Origin: Amoebidium appalachense
Lineage: Eukaryota; Ichthyosporea
Assembly: GCA_963693365.1 (NCBI GenBank)
Contig: CAVNZM010000001.1
Coordinates: 8,122,001 to 8,186,000, forward strand
Direction: 5' to 3'
Length of the DNA stretch: 64,000 bases
Shown: positions 1 through 11,905 of the stretch, piece after piece
How positions within the stretch are numbered: the first letter of the stretch is position 1
Layout of the letters: every line of letters starts with the position of its first letter
Notes under the pieces: model-generated
The model's input: the letters and a program-made list of their open reading frames with translations, nothing else
Databases searched by the model: none
What the model was told of the DNA's origin: nothing
Program-made: the position numbers and the translations under genes

Positions 1-677
1 TGCCGGGCAAGAGATTACTTTGGTGGCTTTGTGGATAGATGTTGGGCGGCATCGTCCCAGTGACAAAAGAAACGGTGCGTTCTCTCCTGCCTATAGCAAT
101 AGGGTAGGGCTGGGGTGTTTTTTAGGGCTGTGCTTGGTTGTTTTCGGGGTTCGTTCTAACGTTATAGTTAACTTGAGGCGTGTTAATATATAGATGAACG
201 CTAGGTGGTTGATTTAGTACGTGCGGAATATTTAGAGGCATAAGAAGTAAATCACACTGTGATGCACCCCGTAACATATAAATATATATAGTTATAAAAA
301 GAAATGGTGGTGGTGTGTGTTGTTGTAGTGGTGGTGGTGGGTGGGTGGGTGGGTGGGTGGGTGGGGGCGGGGGGGTGGGGGGTGGGGGAATAGGGGGGAT
401 GAAATAAGAGCAAGGGACGGTCAAATTAGATGTACTTGTAAACTTCGTTGCAGTTTAAACACAGAATGGTTAGTATAGACACAGTGTGTCCACGACTCCT
501 TTTAGTGTTTGTCGGATGTTTCTGAACAACCTGCTTATTTGAGTAAAATACTGTAAATGCAACAATCATCCGTTGTGGTGTGTGGATCTTTGTTTTAATA
601 TTGCGCAGGTGTTTGGTGCGGGCGTGTTGGGAGGAGGTGCGGGGAAGAGCAGGGGTGGGAATGCTAGCGCGCGGGGC

Positions 678-726
<49 letters not shown>

Positions 727-841
727 CTGCTGAATAAGGAGTACCGGGGCAAGGGTGTTGATGTTGGTGGATCGAGGAATCAAAAGCGAAGGTAGAAGGG
801 GGTTTTTTTTTTGTGGGGGGGAGGGGGGGGAGAAAGAGAAA

Positions 842-879
<38 letters not shown>

Positions 880-959
880 CTTTGTTTGTAAAGTGCAAAG
901 GTGTTTCATGCGGGTGTGTGAGGAGGGGGGTGCGGGGAAGAGCCGGGGTGGGAATGTTT

Positions 960-1015
<56 letters not shown>

Positions 1016-1041
1016 GGAGGGAGGGAGGGGAGAAGAGGGAT

Positions 1042-1072
<31 letters not shown>

Positions 1073-1148
1073 GGGGGGAGGTTGAATAATGAGTACAGGG
1101 GCAAAGGGTGTTGGGGTTGGTGGATCGAGGAATCTCCAGGGAAGGTGG

Positions 1149-1184
<36 letters not shown>

Positions 1185-1291
1185 ACAGGGGCCCGCACGG
1201 GTTTGCTTTGTTTTTCTTTTTTTCTTTCTTTCTTTTTTTTTTTTTTTTTCTCTTCCCTATTTTTCTGGGCTGCTGGAGGGGAGGGGGGGGG

Positions 1292-1327
<36 letters not shown>

Positions 1328-1442
1328 TGGGGAATTGATTGGGACAGGGGTATTAAATGCCAAGTAGTCGTGCACTATGTAACAGTGTAGCCATTGAAAC
1401 ACACACATTTGGCCAACATTTGACCGTCTTGGGCCCGGCGTC

Positions 1443-1483
<41 letters not shown>

Positions 1484-1595
1484 CCCCCAACCCCAAGCAA
1501 CCACCACCAACATCCCCACCCGGGTGTTCGCCCCTCGTTTTCCGAGTCGCCGAGTGCAGGATCAGACTACCTCTTTATCCGCCAGCAAGATTGGT
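1..1595. other. Low-complexity spacer dominated by poly-G and poly-C runs
   Basis: No credible gene is visible. The stretch holds a GGGT-type array near 325-365, long G runs (about 690-726, 842-879, 973-1012, 1057-1078, 1283-1326), T runs at 1153-1182 and a C run at 1443-1481. Frames across it encode only Pro, Gly or Phe runs. Unique sequence is limited to roughly 1-300, 420-680 and 1340-1440. Confidence 0.8.
590..1160. repeat. Diverged tandem duplication, about 330-bp unit
   Basis: Non-homopolymer pieces recur in the same order. A block reading GTGCGGGGAAGAGC then GGGGTGGGAATG lies near 636-662 and again near 930-956. A block containing GGTGGATCGAGGAATC lies near 767-783 and near 1117-1133, preceded both times by GAGTAC-GGGGCAA. 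Poly-G runs separate the blocks in both units. Slippage-driven expansion of a single ancestral unit is the simplest reading. Confidence 0.6.
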
Positions 1596-1786
1596 ATCAT
1601 CAATAGTGAAACTATTTCGATTGGTTCTTCGAATCCTGTCCTGATTGGTGGAAACATTCATTGGTCTTCAGAACCAAATGAAGTGTTTCCATCCAATCAT
1701 GGACTGGCGCTGAGTGAGGCTGCTGGCTATAAAAGCAGCAGCCGAACGAAGCTTCAATCAGTCTTCCCTCACTCAGCGCCCTTTCA
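1596..1786 (+). repeat. Direct repeat A, left copy
   Basis: This 191-bp copy is identical by eye to 2804-2994, with an offset of 1208 bp throughout. It starts ATCATCAATAG and ends CAGCGCCCTTTCA. Similarity stops sharply at both ends. It contains three ATTGG motifs, one CCAAT motif and a TATA box. Confidence 0.9.
1620..1735 (+). promoter_or_regulatory. CCAAT-box cluster and TATA box inside repeat A
   Basis: ATTGG occurs at 1620-1624, 1644-1648 and 1660-1664, CCAAT at 1693-1697 and TATAAAAG at 1728-1735. The TATA box is about 120 bp upstream of the ATG at 1849. The same set is repeated 1208 bp downstream in copy A2, with TATA at 2936-2943. This is a conventional NF-Y plus TATA layout, inferred from motifs only. 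Confidence 0.6.
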
Positions 1787-1848
1787 GACGCTGAGTTGTT
1801 AGCTGGGGCTCACGTTAGCTTGATCGGCTTCGGTATCACGGTTTCAAC

Positions 1849-2529
1849 ATGGCTTCCTCTCCTGTTTACGCTGAACGTCTCGTCGAGTTCCTGCCCAGGG
1901 CAGAGGACACTACTCCCGTTGCCCGCGTGCAGCGCTGGACTCCGCCCCCGTCCGGCGTCTCCTTAAAGACCCGCGTGCAAGTGGCCCAGATTTCCCCGGC
2001 CACCCGGGACTTCGCCAACCTCCTGTGTGAGTACGGTCTCGTCACCGGCCCTGAGGCACTGGACCCCCAGTGGGGTTGGCTTGACCGTCTGTCCGCTGGC
2101 GCCCGTGAAGAGGTTACCGTCCTCATCGGCGCTATGTCTGCCCTCATTCAAGGTTCCAGCCTTGCCGCCGCCAAGGCCGTCACGGAGAGGCAGCTTGTTG
2201 AGCTCCTCCTGCAGTACCAGAGTGACGTCCTCCGGCTATTGGCTTCCCGTGTCAATTATCAGAAAATGGTTGCCCAACATGGCCGGGCCATCGCCGACTT
2301 TGCCCAAGCTGAAGTTCAAGGTGCCCGGGGCCTGGATTACCTCCCCGAGTACCAGAAGGGACTGAAGGCCGCCAAGCAGAAGGCCGCCAGCCTCCAGCTC
2401 GCCGATGCCGCCCGAGCCCGCCATGGTTTCGGTTCTTCCGACGATCTGCCCGACTCCCAGCCCGGTGGCACCCGTGGGCGGGAGGCCCCCTCTCGTGGGC
2501 CCCCCTCCCCAGGTGATCGGTTCAGCTGA
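1849..2529 (+). CDS. 226-aa hypothetical protein of the repeat-flanked element
   Basis: I do not recognise the family. The ATG sits in a good context (CAACATGG) and the frame stays open for 226 codons of GC-rich sequence unlike its flanks. The protein is Ala- and Leu-rich and probably mostly helical, with a stretch of likely helices over residues 45-185. The tail after about residue 195 is disordered and rich in Pro, Gly, Ser and Arg. There is no signal peptide, membrane segment, zinc knuckle or catalytic motif. Its place between direct repeats with a promoter and poly(A) signal suggests a Gag-like or ORF1-like product of a non-autonomous element, but nothing in the residues proves it. A second frame is open over about 2405-2590 and overlaps the 3' end, which could be the remnant of a following ORF. 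Confidence 0.6.
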   Translation: MASSPVYAERLVEFLPRAEDTTPVARVQRWTPPPSGVSLKTRVQVAQISPATRDFANLLCEYGLVTGPEALDPQWGWLDRLSAGAREEVTVLIGAMSALIQGSSLAAAKAVTERQLVELLLQYQSDVLRLLASRVNYQKMVAQHGRAIADFAQAEVQGARGLDYLPEYQKGLKAAKQKAASLQLADAARARHGFGSSDDLPDSQPGGTRGREAPSRGPPSPGDRFS

Positions 2530-2780
2530 ATTCCATTTGTTCGTCCCGTACTTTCCCCACTCGCGGTACAGGGGCGTAGGAGCATCGTGAGTGGGCCTGC
2601 TGGCGTCGTCGGCCCACGTGCGTCGAGTTTATCCGCCGCGACGTCGCCCAGGGTCAAGCCATTTATGTACACTAGTTCTAGCAGTTTTATTTCTTACAAG
2701 CTTAAGATTAATTATTTGTGGTTCTAGTCTCCGTAGTAGGTAGTTTGTATCGTTCGCCCTCAGATGTCGTTGGTCGCAGT

Positions 2781-2805
2781 AGCAATGGGATTCTCAGAAG
2801 CCAAT
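2781..2805 (+). repeat. Short direct repeat B, copy 1
   Basis: A 25-bp sequence starting AGCAATGGGATTC and ending GAAGCCAAT abuts the left end of repeat A2. It is identical to 3188-3212, and sequences outside the 25 bp do not match. Confidence 0.85.
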
Positions 2806-2994
2806 CATCAATAGTGAAACTATTTCGATTGGTTCTTCGAATCCTGTCCTGATTGGTGGAAACATTCATTGGTCTTCAGAACCAAATGAAGTGTTTCCAT
2901 CCAATCATGGACTGGCGCTGAGTGAGGCTGCTGGCTATAAAAGCAGCAGCCGAACGAAGCTTCAATCAGTCTTCCCTCACTCAGCGCCCTTTCA
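2804..2994 (+). repeat. Direct repeat A, right copy
   Basis: Identical by eye to 1596-1786. Its first two bases overlap the end of the 25-bp repeat B1. It is followed by 193 bp of unique sequence leading to AATAAA and repeat B2. Identity of the two copies implies recent duplication, recent mobility or gene conversion. Confidence 0.9.
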
Positions 2995-3176
2995 CCCACC
3001 CATCCCGCCCGCATCTTCCTTGCTCTCACTCAGTTTGCACACACGTGGCTGTAGGTAGGCACGCCTTTCTAGACCACAGCCGAGTGCGTGGCTTTCTCTT
3101 TATGCAGTTCTCTGTAGATTTCGACGGCAACCGGATTGCCCAAACCTGTAGCCGATCTCAGCTGACAGAGCCCAAT

Positions 3177-3182
3177 AATAAA
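3177..3182 (+). promoter_or_regulatory. Poly(A) signal AATAAA of the compact element
   Basis: A canonical AATAAA lies about 650 bp after the stop of the 226-aa ORF and just before repeat B2. Together with the TATA box at 1728-1735 it delimits a transcription unit of about 1.4 kb. Confidence 0.45.
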
Positions 3183-3187
3183 GCGAA

Positions 3188-3212
3188 AGCAATGGGATTC
3201 TCAGAAGCCAAT
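3188..3212 (+). repeat. Short direct repeat B, copy 2
   Basis: This is the second exact copy of the 25-bp repeat at 2781-2805. It lies five bases after the AATAAA signal and marks the right end of the element. A and B together bracket the segment 2781-3212. Confidence 0.85.
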
Positions 3213-4040
3213 TAAGGATTTTGGTATGTGAAAACCGAGGGGGGGGGGGGGGGGGATAGTGTAGGGGCTCTTTTTTTTGGGGGGGGGGGGGGGGGGGGGG
3301 GGGAGACCCGCCCGCCCGCCCCGCCCCTTTGCCCCTCGATCTGCACTGCAGTTAGGGAAGCAAGGTGTACTTTGTCAAACAATTCTACGTGGCGGCCAGC
3401 CCCCACCAGGAAATTCCCCCCCACATATGCATACCCGGTGTACCACACAGACGCACACACACCCTGAGTTACACGTACACACGTACATACGTACACGCCC
3501 ATGAGCGTGCGAGCATGTTGCGAATACCCCCCCCCCCCCCCCCCCCCCCCCCCTGTGTGCATGCGCACAACTCCTTCATGCCCACCGCCAACCCAATGAC
3601 ATTCGCTAATAGAGTGGACCCCTCCTGACCCCAGCCCTTCCCCCCCCTCCCGTCCCAAAAAAGGAAAAGAAAAAAAATAAAAACCAACTTGATTCCTCAA
3701 CATTAAGTCTGGAGCTGTCAGTGAGCCCTTGTGGGTGCGGGTGGGCATGGTCGGGTGCAGTGCTAAAGCAAACAACACCTGCCTCCTACACCATATTCCG
3801 GCGGCTGATGCTGGAAAGCATCCAGTGGCACCAAGAGTGCATGCAGTTCACGAAGAGGGCCGCATGGGTGATGGCAAATGCAGACAGGGACCATGGGGTG
3901 GCCGTGCAGCTGCAAGTGGGGGTTACCCCGTTGGGTGTCAGACCCTGGCAGTGGATTTTTGTTGGCAACATCGCTTTTCTGTGGCCGGTGTACATGTATG
4001 GCATTCGTGTTAGGTTCGCGTGTATGGGCCCTTGTCGTGT

Positions 4041-4071
<31 letters not shown>

Positions 4072-4839
4072 TTTTCCCCCAGCCTTTCATTGAGCCAATC
4101 ATCCCTAGTGCCATAGTATATACTGATTATTAATAAACGTCCGAACCAAACATCCCCCCATACCCTCCCATCCCCCCACGCCCCATGAATACATCCTCAC
4201 CGGGCCATCAATCCGAAAGAAAGGTTTCCGCAGCTGGGGATTCAGATAAAATATATTGCGAAACTACCACTAACCATCCCCTCCCCCTCCCCTCACCCCC
4301 CTCCCCCCCCTCCCCCCCCCTCCCTTGCACACACTCACGAGTACGCAAGCACGCACGCACACACACACGCACACACACACGCACACACACACATCTATAC
4401 ACCCACACACACACCAACCTACCCCACTTCCTCCCCCCCCCCCCCCCCTCCCCCCCCCCCCCCCCCCCCCTCCCCCGCTGCCACCCTCTTCCCCTCCCTC
4501 CCTACCCCAGGCCTTCCCTTCCCCCCTCCCCCTTCCCCCCTCCCCTCCCCCCCCCCCCCCCGCCCCTAATCCCCTTCCCCCTTAATGATCCCCCTCTCCC
4601 CCCCCCCCTTCTCCAACCACCTTTTCCCCCCCCTCCCCCCCTTCGTCTTCCCTTCTTCCCCTCCCCCCCCTCCCCTCTCCCCCCCCACCCCCCACCCTCC
4701 ACACACACACACACGACTGGTAGAGGAAACCAGCACTGGTCATGACAGCAGCACACACAAGACCATGGCTGTGACCTCTTGGGTTGCCTGTGACCTCATC
4801 ATTGGTCCCGTGGCCTGCCCGGTGGCTTCAGATACATAG

Positions 4840-4890
<51 letters not shown>

Positions 4891-5177
4891 GGTGGGTGGG
4901 TGGGTGGGTGGGTGGGTGGGTGGGTGGGTGGGTAGGGGGGGGGGGCATGCGCATACACATAATAGCTCTAAAAAAGATGTGATTGTTACGCCTATGATTA
5001 CGATTATAACATCACACGGTCGGCAGCTGCCATATATGGTAGTTCTGCAAAAACTGAAAACTTTACCTTCTCGAAACAGTGCAGATGGACATTGTGGTGT
5101 TTTGTTAATTAATATTAACACGTGTCCGAGAAGAAACACGACGTGGCAAAAAGCAGGTTTTCGGCCAATCAACAACA
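3213..5177. other. Microsatellite-rich spacer
   Basis: It contains a T-run to G-run junction at 3271-3303, C runs at 3529-3552 and 4045-4070, C- and CT-rich sequence over 4270-4700, a (GT)n array at 4842-4881 and a GGGT array at 4882-4932. A weak plus-strand ORF starts at an ATG at 3808 and runs to 4116, giving about 100 residues before a proline run. It has no recognisable domain, and I treat it as unproven. Nothing else in the stretch looks coding. Confidence 0.7.
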
Positions 5178-8010
5178 CTAAAAATCTTTGCGCGAACTAA
5201 CATTATTCTGATAATAAGTGTAGTCGAAGGGAATCGGGTCTCCGTCTGAGTCATAATCACGCGAGTCTTCTGACCTGTAATCCGAATCGAGTTTGTAAAC
5301 GTACCGGTGCCGCCGTTCGTTGGCCCGTACCTTGGGCCGTACACGTTGCAGCGTGCTGCTGGTATCGATGACTTGCAGCCAATGAACACACACCAGCCGC
5401 AGCCCCCAAAAGTCCGCAAAAGGCACATAAGCAAAGATACGGGCCAGAATTTCACTGGGGAGCCGTCCCAGGCCCGTTTTGCGCCGATATGCGGGGTAGC
5501 CATCCAGTCGCCGCCAACCCGCAGAAGTCGGGGGTAGGCTGGTAGCCGTCAGCACGCAGTAGGATGGGCTCGAGCTGGGAAACAAGGCTCAATCGCAGCA
5601 CTTGAACGTCTGTAAGTTGCTTCTGGGGGGTTTTATGCACCGAAAGTATACTCTTGGGGTGGGATTTAAGCCACAGTAGGGGGGGCTCAACCTCGGGCAT
5701 TATGGCCTGGTAGAGTTGTTCGGCATACTGCAGCAATGACTTGGCCTCCCCCTGGTATGCTGCAGGCAGGGCCCCCACCCAGTCATCTACCCACTCTTGC
5801 CTGCCCCCCCGCAGCAGGCCGGAAATACCAGTCGGGCACACGTCAGCCAGCCTCATAGTAGCCTCCTGCCAGTGCCCATTCTCCAGCACCAGTCGGCAGG
5901 ACAGCCCCGGCCCGGCCACCTCCCAGCCCCGCAGTGCCCCCCCGAGCCTGGCCACCACCCCCTAGGTGCCGTGATCCATGCCACCCATGCCAGCCCAAAT
6001 TTCGTGGCCGCATCCATTAGACCCCCCCCATCCACCTCCACCCCATCCGGGCCCACGGCCGCACGCGCTATGGCCGGCTGGTGGCCCCGGGCATTTCCGG
6101 CCGGCAGCAGGGGGGCAGTTGGCTCCCAGCTGTCCTCTGCAGGCACGACCTCAATGACATATGTCCACCCGGCGGCCAGGCGGGCAGCCAGGCAGGCTTC
6201 CTGCAGGGTTCTTGTTGCTGCGGCCCAGCCGGACATATCCATGGGGGTGGCCGGAATTACAGCCATACTGGCCCCGTACATCAACACTACCACAACCGGG
6301 CCGGTGCTGGCTGCAGTGAAGTGTAAAGGCCCGAAGCAAAGCTGGCAGGCAAGGGGTGCAGGGTAGGGGAAGGGAATGGGTGCCCGTGCAACCAGTTTGG
6401 CTGTGGCCGGGTCATAGATTTAAGCCCCGTGACGCAGCCACATAGCCGGGACATGGCCCGTGGGATACCCTGGGACAGCGCAGTCAAACAACACCAGCTA
6501 TAGCCGTGCAGAGATGTCAATATGGTCATACCCTGCGTGCACGTGCACACAAACCCCTCGTTGCTTGGCCTGAGTGGGTATGCCCCCGGAGGCAGGAACT
6601 TTAGGGTAGCACCGAACATTGTAGGATGGTCGAGTAACTTCTGAAGGTTGTCTGTGTTGACGGGGCACAACGGCTGAAGCGCCACCTTGATGCATGGCAG
6701 GGCTGCATCCTCGGTAGCTGACTTTGTCTGCAGGGGCATAATATCCCACATGCTCGTTTCTGCATGCGGGCCCCATATGGGTATACCGCAATCCCCTTCT
6801 AGTTGCATGAGAAACCCCCGGCGTACTGTGGCAGGACACGTGTGCATGCACGGGCTGGCAGTGGGGCCACACAAGCACATCGTGCAGTAGAAGGCCGTAG
6901 AGGGGTTGCTGGGCCACTGTGCTTGCTGCAGGGCTAATAGAACACACCAGCACACTGCCGGGGGGGATACCCTCCAGCCCGTCCGGTGCAATGTCGTACA
7001 CATAGTTCTGGTGGCCCTGGACCCTTGGTCTGTCCGACTGCCGGGGTTTGTCCGTGATGGCCCACGTGAATAGTTGGATGCGGCCTGTGGGTGTACGCAC
7101 CAACAAGCCATCGTAGAATCCCTGTGGAAGTAGCGACATCAGATGCCCCCCTGGCCCAGCCATGCAGCCTGGTGCACGTTGCTGACTTGCCGGTTGGGCC
7201 GGAACACGAGACATTGTCCCTTGGCCATCTGCACACCCATATCCTCAAGCACCCCTTGCACGGCATCAACAAACCCACCCGTTGCCACCATTTCAGGCGC
7301 CAAGGTCAGGGCCCCAACACCCCCTATCTGCTGAGGGTTGGGTTGGTCTCAGCGGGGCCCAGCTGAGCAGCGAGAAACGGCACGGAACTTGCAGGGTGGG
7401 TGGGTGGAAGCGCGCGGGTGGCTTTCTCTAGGTGCAGACCCTCAACACGGCCCGTCGGCGGTGCCTGCACATAGAAGGACATGCCGGCTGAGAGTATACG
7501 TGCAGTGCCGTTCGAGTCACCAAACTGCTGCCTCCACTCTCCCAATACAAGCACGGAACCGGGAGCGTGGGCAAGGGCGATGGTGGTTAGACCAATCAGC
7601 TGCTGTGCCGTATTAGGATGGTAGTTGCTGCAGTGGAGGAGGAGAGGGCCGGATATGCGGCTACGCTCACGGTCGACCTGTGGGGGGGAGGGGGTGGGGG
7701 AAGGGGGGGGGAGGGGGGAGGGGGAATGGGGGTGGGGGGGGGTGGGGGGAGGGGAGTGCAGGGAGGGGGGGGGGGGGTAGGGGAGGGAGAGGAGAGGGGG
7801 GGCAGGGAGGGAGGGGGGGGAAGGGGGGAGGGGGGGGGGGGGGGTGGGGGAGGGGGGAGGGGAGAAGGGATGTTAGAATGTGTTGCAGAGTACGAAGTGC
7901 ATCATTACGGGCAACACAATAGCAGAGGGCCGAGCTATGTATTGTAGGCAGAGTTCATCGTTAAGGGGCGGAATCATCCGCAGTACCCGTAATGCCACCC
8001 CTGCATCTTC
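5178..8010 (-). pseudogene. Disrupted F-box protein gene
   Basis: A minus-strand coding region reads in protein-like frames from about 8010 down to a stop at 5178, but the frame changes repeatedly. A short intron fits between a donor after 7909 (GTAATG) and an acceptor before 7677 (CCACAG), joining in phase 0. Further down, frame changes fall near 7324, 7145, 6850, 6415, 5960 and 5533, mostly at runs of four to six G/C. The last segment encodes an F-box at about 5468-5367 (motif LPSEILARIF, then WGLRLVCVHW), followed by an acidic Asp/Ser/Tyr-rich tail. F-box domains bind Skp1 in SCF ubiquitin ligases. The upstream roughly 700 residues are unrecognised. They include a stretch beginning IYDPAT that is reminiscent of kelch-type repeats if one frame is shifted. 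Since the other genes here read cleanly, decay is more likely than sequencing error. Confidence 0.5.
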
Positions 8011-8348
8011 CCCCCCCCCCCTTCCCCCCCCCCCCCCCCCCCCCCCCACCCCCTCTCTCAACCCCTATTCCCTACACCCCCCACAGCCATGCACAGTGCC
8101 ACACACCATCCGTAATATCACATATACGTACCCCCCCTCCCCCTAAAAAGATGTGCCTTATTAAGGCTTGGAAGGTCCACCATCCCCGTCGTCAAAACCA
8201 TAAATTAAAGGCAAAACAGCCCAGAACCGTCATTTCTAGCAAAATATCTCTGTACACCCTGAAAATTGAATTTGCGTGGAGTCACAACGGACAGCAAGGT
8301 CGAGTGGGTGGGTGTATGTGTTGTGTGTGTGTGGGGCGGGCGGGCGGT

Positions 8349-8380
<32 letters not shown>

Positions 8381-8436
8381 GGGACGAGAGAAAGGTGTGG
8401 AATATGTGTGCCTGTGTCCATGGTGGTGGAGCAGAA

Positions 8437-8468
<32 letters not shown>

Positions 8469-8672
8469 GATATTTACTGTGTATGTGCTGTTGTCAGCTT
8501 GAAATCTGGGAGTAACACGGAATATTAAATGTTCTAGGGTCTGAAAACGGTGAAAATAAAGCTGAAATGCCGGATGATTTGCATAACATTATACTCTTTA
8601 CATTTTTCGCTCATGTCACTCACACGCGTGTATCCCGTGAGACAGCCATATGTAAAACTTGTTGCTGCCACC

Positions 8673-8710
<38 letters not shown>

Positions 8711-9074
8711 TTGGTATATTTTTTTGCCCGCTTTGTTTGATCAGTCAGGTAGGTACACTTCTGCAAATGGCTGTAAAGCATGAGCATTCAATGGTATGCC
8801 GAGTAATTCTTTTGAAGACTCTCAAATGGTTCTTGTTCCTGCCTGCATAATTTCATGTCTTGGGGAATCAGTACTTGGATAGTCCCCCCCCTCCCCCCCC
8901 TACCCCTCCCCTCCCGCTTCCCGCTTCCCCCCCCTCCCCCACCCACCCACCCCCCCGGGGCAATAAAACCACACACACACACACGCACACACGCACACAT
9001 ACACGCATGATGCACGCAGGCACGCAGGCATGCATGCACGCCCACACGCAGGCACGCGCGCACGCGCGCGCGCG

Positions 9075-9166
<92 letters not shown>

Positions 9167-9339
9167 GGCCATCCCTCTCCTCTGCCACTATCGATCTAAA
9201 CCGCCTCCCTCCTTTCCCACTTTTCGATTTCTTCTTTCTTAGTGGTGTCCATCTGCGAATGTTTTGTGAGTGAGAAAGGGGAGGAAAGAAAGGGTGGGGG
9301 GGGGGGGGGGGGGGGGGGGGGGGATAACTCATATAGACA

Positions 9340-9800
9340 CGTTCTCATAGTGAACGGTAAAAGGACAGCAAGAAGTGGAGAGACGGGAGGGAAAGGTGAT
9401 GGGTTAAACAGGGAGTTTAGGAGTCAATGGTGAGGGGAGTGAGAGGGTTGTTGGGAGGGGAAAGGGTTGAAGCTCATGATAATGACTAAGCAGTGCTTGT
9501 AAAGAAAGGGAAACGTTTTGGCAAGGAGCAAACGGTACTGGTAAAGGAGAGTGGGGAGGGGCGGAGGTGGACGAAAGGGATGGGATGTGATGGTGATGGT
9601 GGTGGTGGTGGTGGTGGTGGTGGGAGGGGGGAGGGGGGAGGGGAGGGGGGGGAGGGGGGGGGGGGGGGGGGAGAGAGAGGAGAGAGGTTGGAAGGTAAAC
9701 AGGCACGTTGTTTCCGAGGGTAAAACGGACTGCAAGAAATAGCGAGATATGAGGGAAAGGCGGGTGAATTGAGTTAGGACAGTAGGGGTCGATGGTGGTT
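9340..9800. repeat. Diverged duplicate, period about 360 bp
   Basis: The segment about 9354-9435 (a run of blocks such as GGTAAAAGGAC, AGCAAGAA, GAGGGAAAGG and GTCAATGGTG) recurs with substitutions at about 9717-9800 (GGTAAAACGGAC, TGCAAGAA, GAGGGAAAGG, GTCGATGGTG). G-rich low complexity separates the copies. Confidence 0.5.
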
Positions 9801-10545
9801 GGTGATGGTGGTGGTGGGGGAAGGGGGGGGGAGAGGGGGGGGATGGGAGGGAGGGGGGAGGGGGGAGGGGGGGGGGGGGAGTTTCTTGCCCTGATTGAAT
9901 GTGTTGCAAAGTTCATCAACCTCTGATTTGATTGGCTTAATTAATATCATCCAATCAGTTTCGTGTGTCAAACTTCAGGTCTCATATCTCAGCCTGAGTG
10001 AATGTGTACGCACCCAAAAAATATTTAAATCCTTCGAATTCATAGTTCGTGCATACATAAGGGTTCCGAAACAGAGTCTGCCGAGGGACCGTCCCCATAA
10101 TTTATGCAGCGAACTCAGTTGCCGCCCTACATGTAAAGATAGCGGCATATTTACATGTGGTGTTTTGTTAGGTCCCTGTGGGCTGTTAGCAGTAAGAGAT
10201 TCTTAGCGAAGGAGGGGGGGGGGCCCAACCACACCATGGTAACCGAGGGGGAGGGGGGGGATTTAACCGTAGGGATGGGAGGGTCCTTCCCCCCCCCCCC
10301 CCCCCCCTCTCTTCCCTTGTTCATGCGATGGCCAAACCTCAACATCTCTCTCCCTCTTGCAAGAGGGTAATGGTGGAACATGTGGGGTGAGTGGGTCCCG
10401 CCCTCCCTCCTCCGCACCCCCCCCCCCCCCGGCCCATTCCCCTGCCAACCCCCCCCCCCCCTCCCCTTTCCCCCTCTTCCCCTCCCCCCCCCCCCCCCCC
10501 AAAAAAAAAAAAAAAAAAAAACTCGTACTACCTCCACGTCTACAC

Positions 10546-10577
<32 letters not shown>

Positions 10578-10844
10578 AAAAAAACAAAAAAAAACAAAAA
10601 GAAAACCCTCTACCTCCCTCTCCTCTCCCCGTCCTTTCCGTGGTAGCTGCCCCCCCCCCCCCCCCCCCCTCGCATCCCCTCCCCCCTCCCCCCTCTCAGC
10701 TCACTCACCATCCAGCAGCTAGCCGAAGGCCATGGGTAGATCCCCCCCCCCCCCCCCCCCCCTCTCCTCCCCTCCCCCCCTCCCCCCACAAAAAAAAAGG
10801 TTACCATTACCCCCTCCCTCCCCCCACCCCAATGGCAACCCCCC

Positions 10845-10877
<33 letters not shown>

Positions 10878-11177
10878 TTTCAGAATCGACATTCCCATAG
10901 CTATTAGTAGGAGTAGGGGCTCTAAATAGCTGAGCAGATCGTTAACGCACAAACGTGACCGTCTAAACATGCTGTACGCCTTTTTCGGTCCACTGGCCTG
11001 GAATAGTCATCGATCACTCTTAGTCGGTTAAGGCTCTAACGGCTTCCCGTGATTACTCGAGCTTGCATACGTCGTATGTTCATCATCCGCCCAGAGGACA
11101 CGCTTGTCGCACGCTGCTTATGTACACGTGTGTATATGTACACACACACCCACACACGCACTACGCACTCATACACA

Positions 11178-11409
<232 letters not shown>

Positions 11410-11699
11410 CGAATTCAGCAAACGTGACACAAACACGCCAGCACAGGGCTAAGCGTCTCAAGTTGAAATCAAACAGTATTTAGGTACGCACTGATCCAGC
11501 ATGGCATGCTGCGTTTTCCATTACGTCTGCACAATATTTTTTTTACGGTTTCCTTTTCCTCTCTCTTTTGCCAAGGAAAAAGAAGTGTGTGTGTGGGAGG
11601 GGTTGCAATAAAATTGAATATTTAGAAAGTAGTACTCCCCACAAGCGAGGTTGAAGAAGTGCAGCCGTGGGCTAATTAAGTATTCAGCGTGCTAGCGGC

Positions 11700-11905
<206 letters not shown>

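Larger units (their letters stand above)
1596..3212 (+). mobile_element. Compact element with A1-ORF-B1-A2-B2 direct-repeat layout
   Basis: Two identical 191-bp direct repeats (A1 1596-1786, A2 2804-2994) flank one GC-rich ORF. A second, 25-bp direct repeat occurs immediately before A2 (B1 2781-2805) and at the right end (B2 3188-3212). Each A copy carries CCAAT boxes and TATAAAAG, and an AATAAA lies at 3177-3182, so the unit has promoter and poly(A) signals. The A1-B1A2-B2 order resembles the split direct repeats of PAT/Ngaro tyrosine-recombinase retrotransposons. No reverse transcriptase, RNase H or recombinase is present, and 193 bp separate A2 from B2, so it would be a deletion derivative. 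Alternatives are an LTR element lacking TG/CA ends and target-site duplication, or a cellular gene with a duplicated promoter. Confidence 0.5.

Noticed and set aside
4842-4932. Telomeric repeat
   Set aside because: The GT then GGGT array is not a TTAGGG, TTTAGGG or similar telomeric unit, and it is internal.
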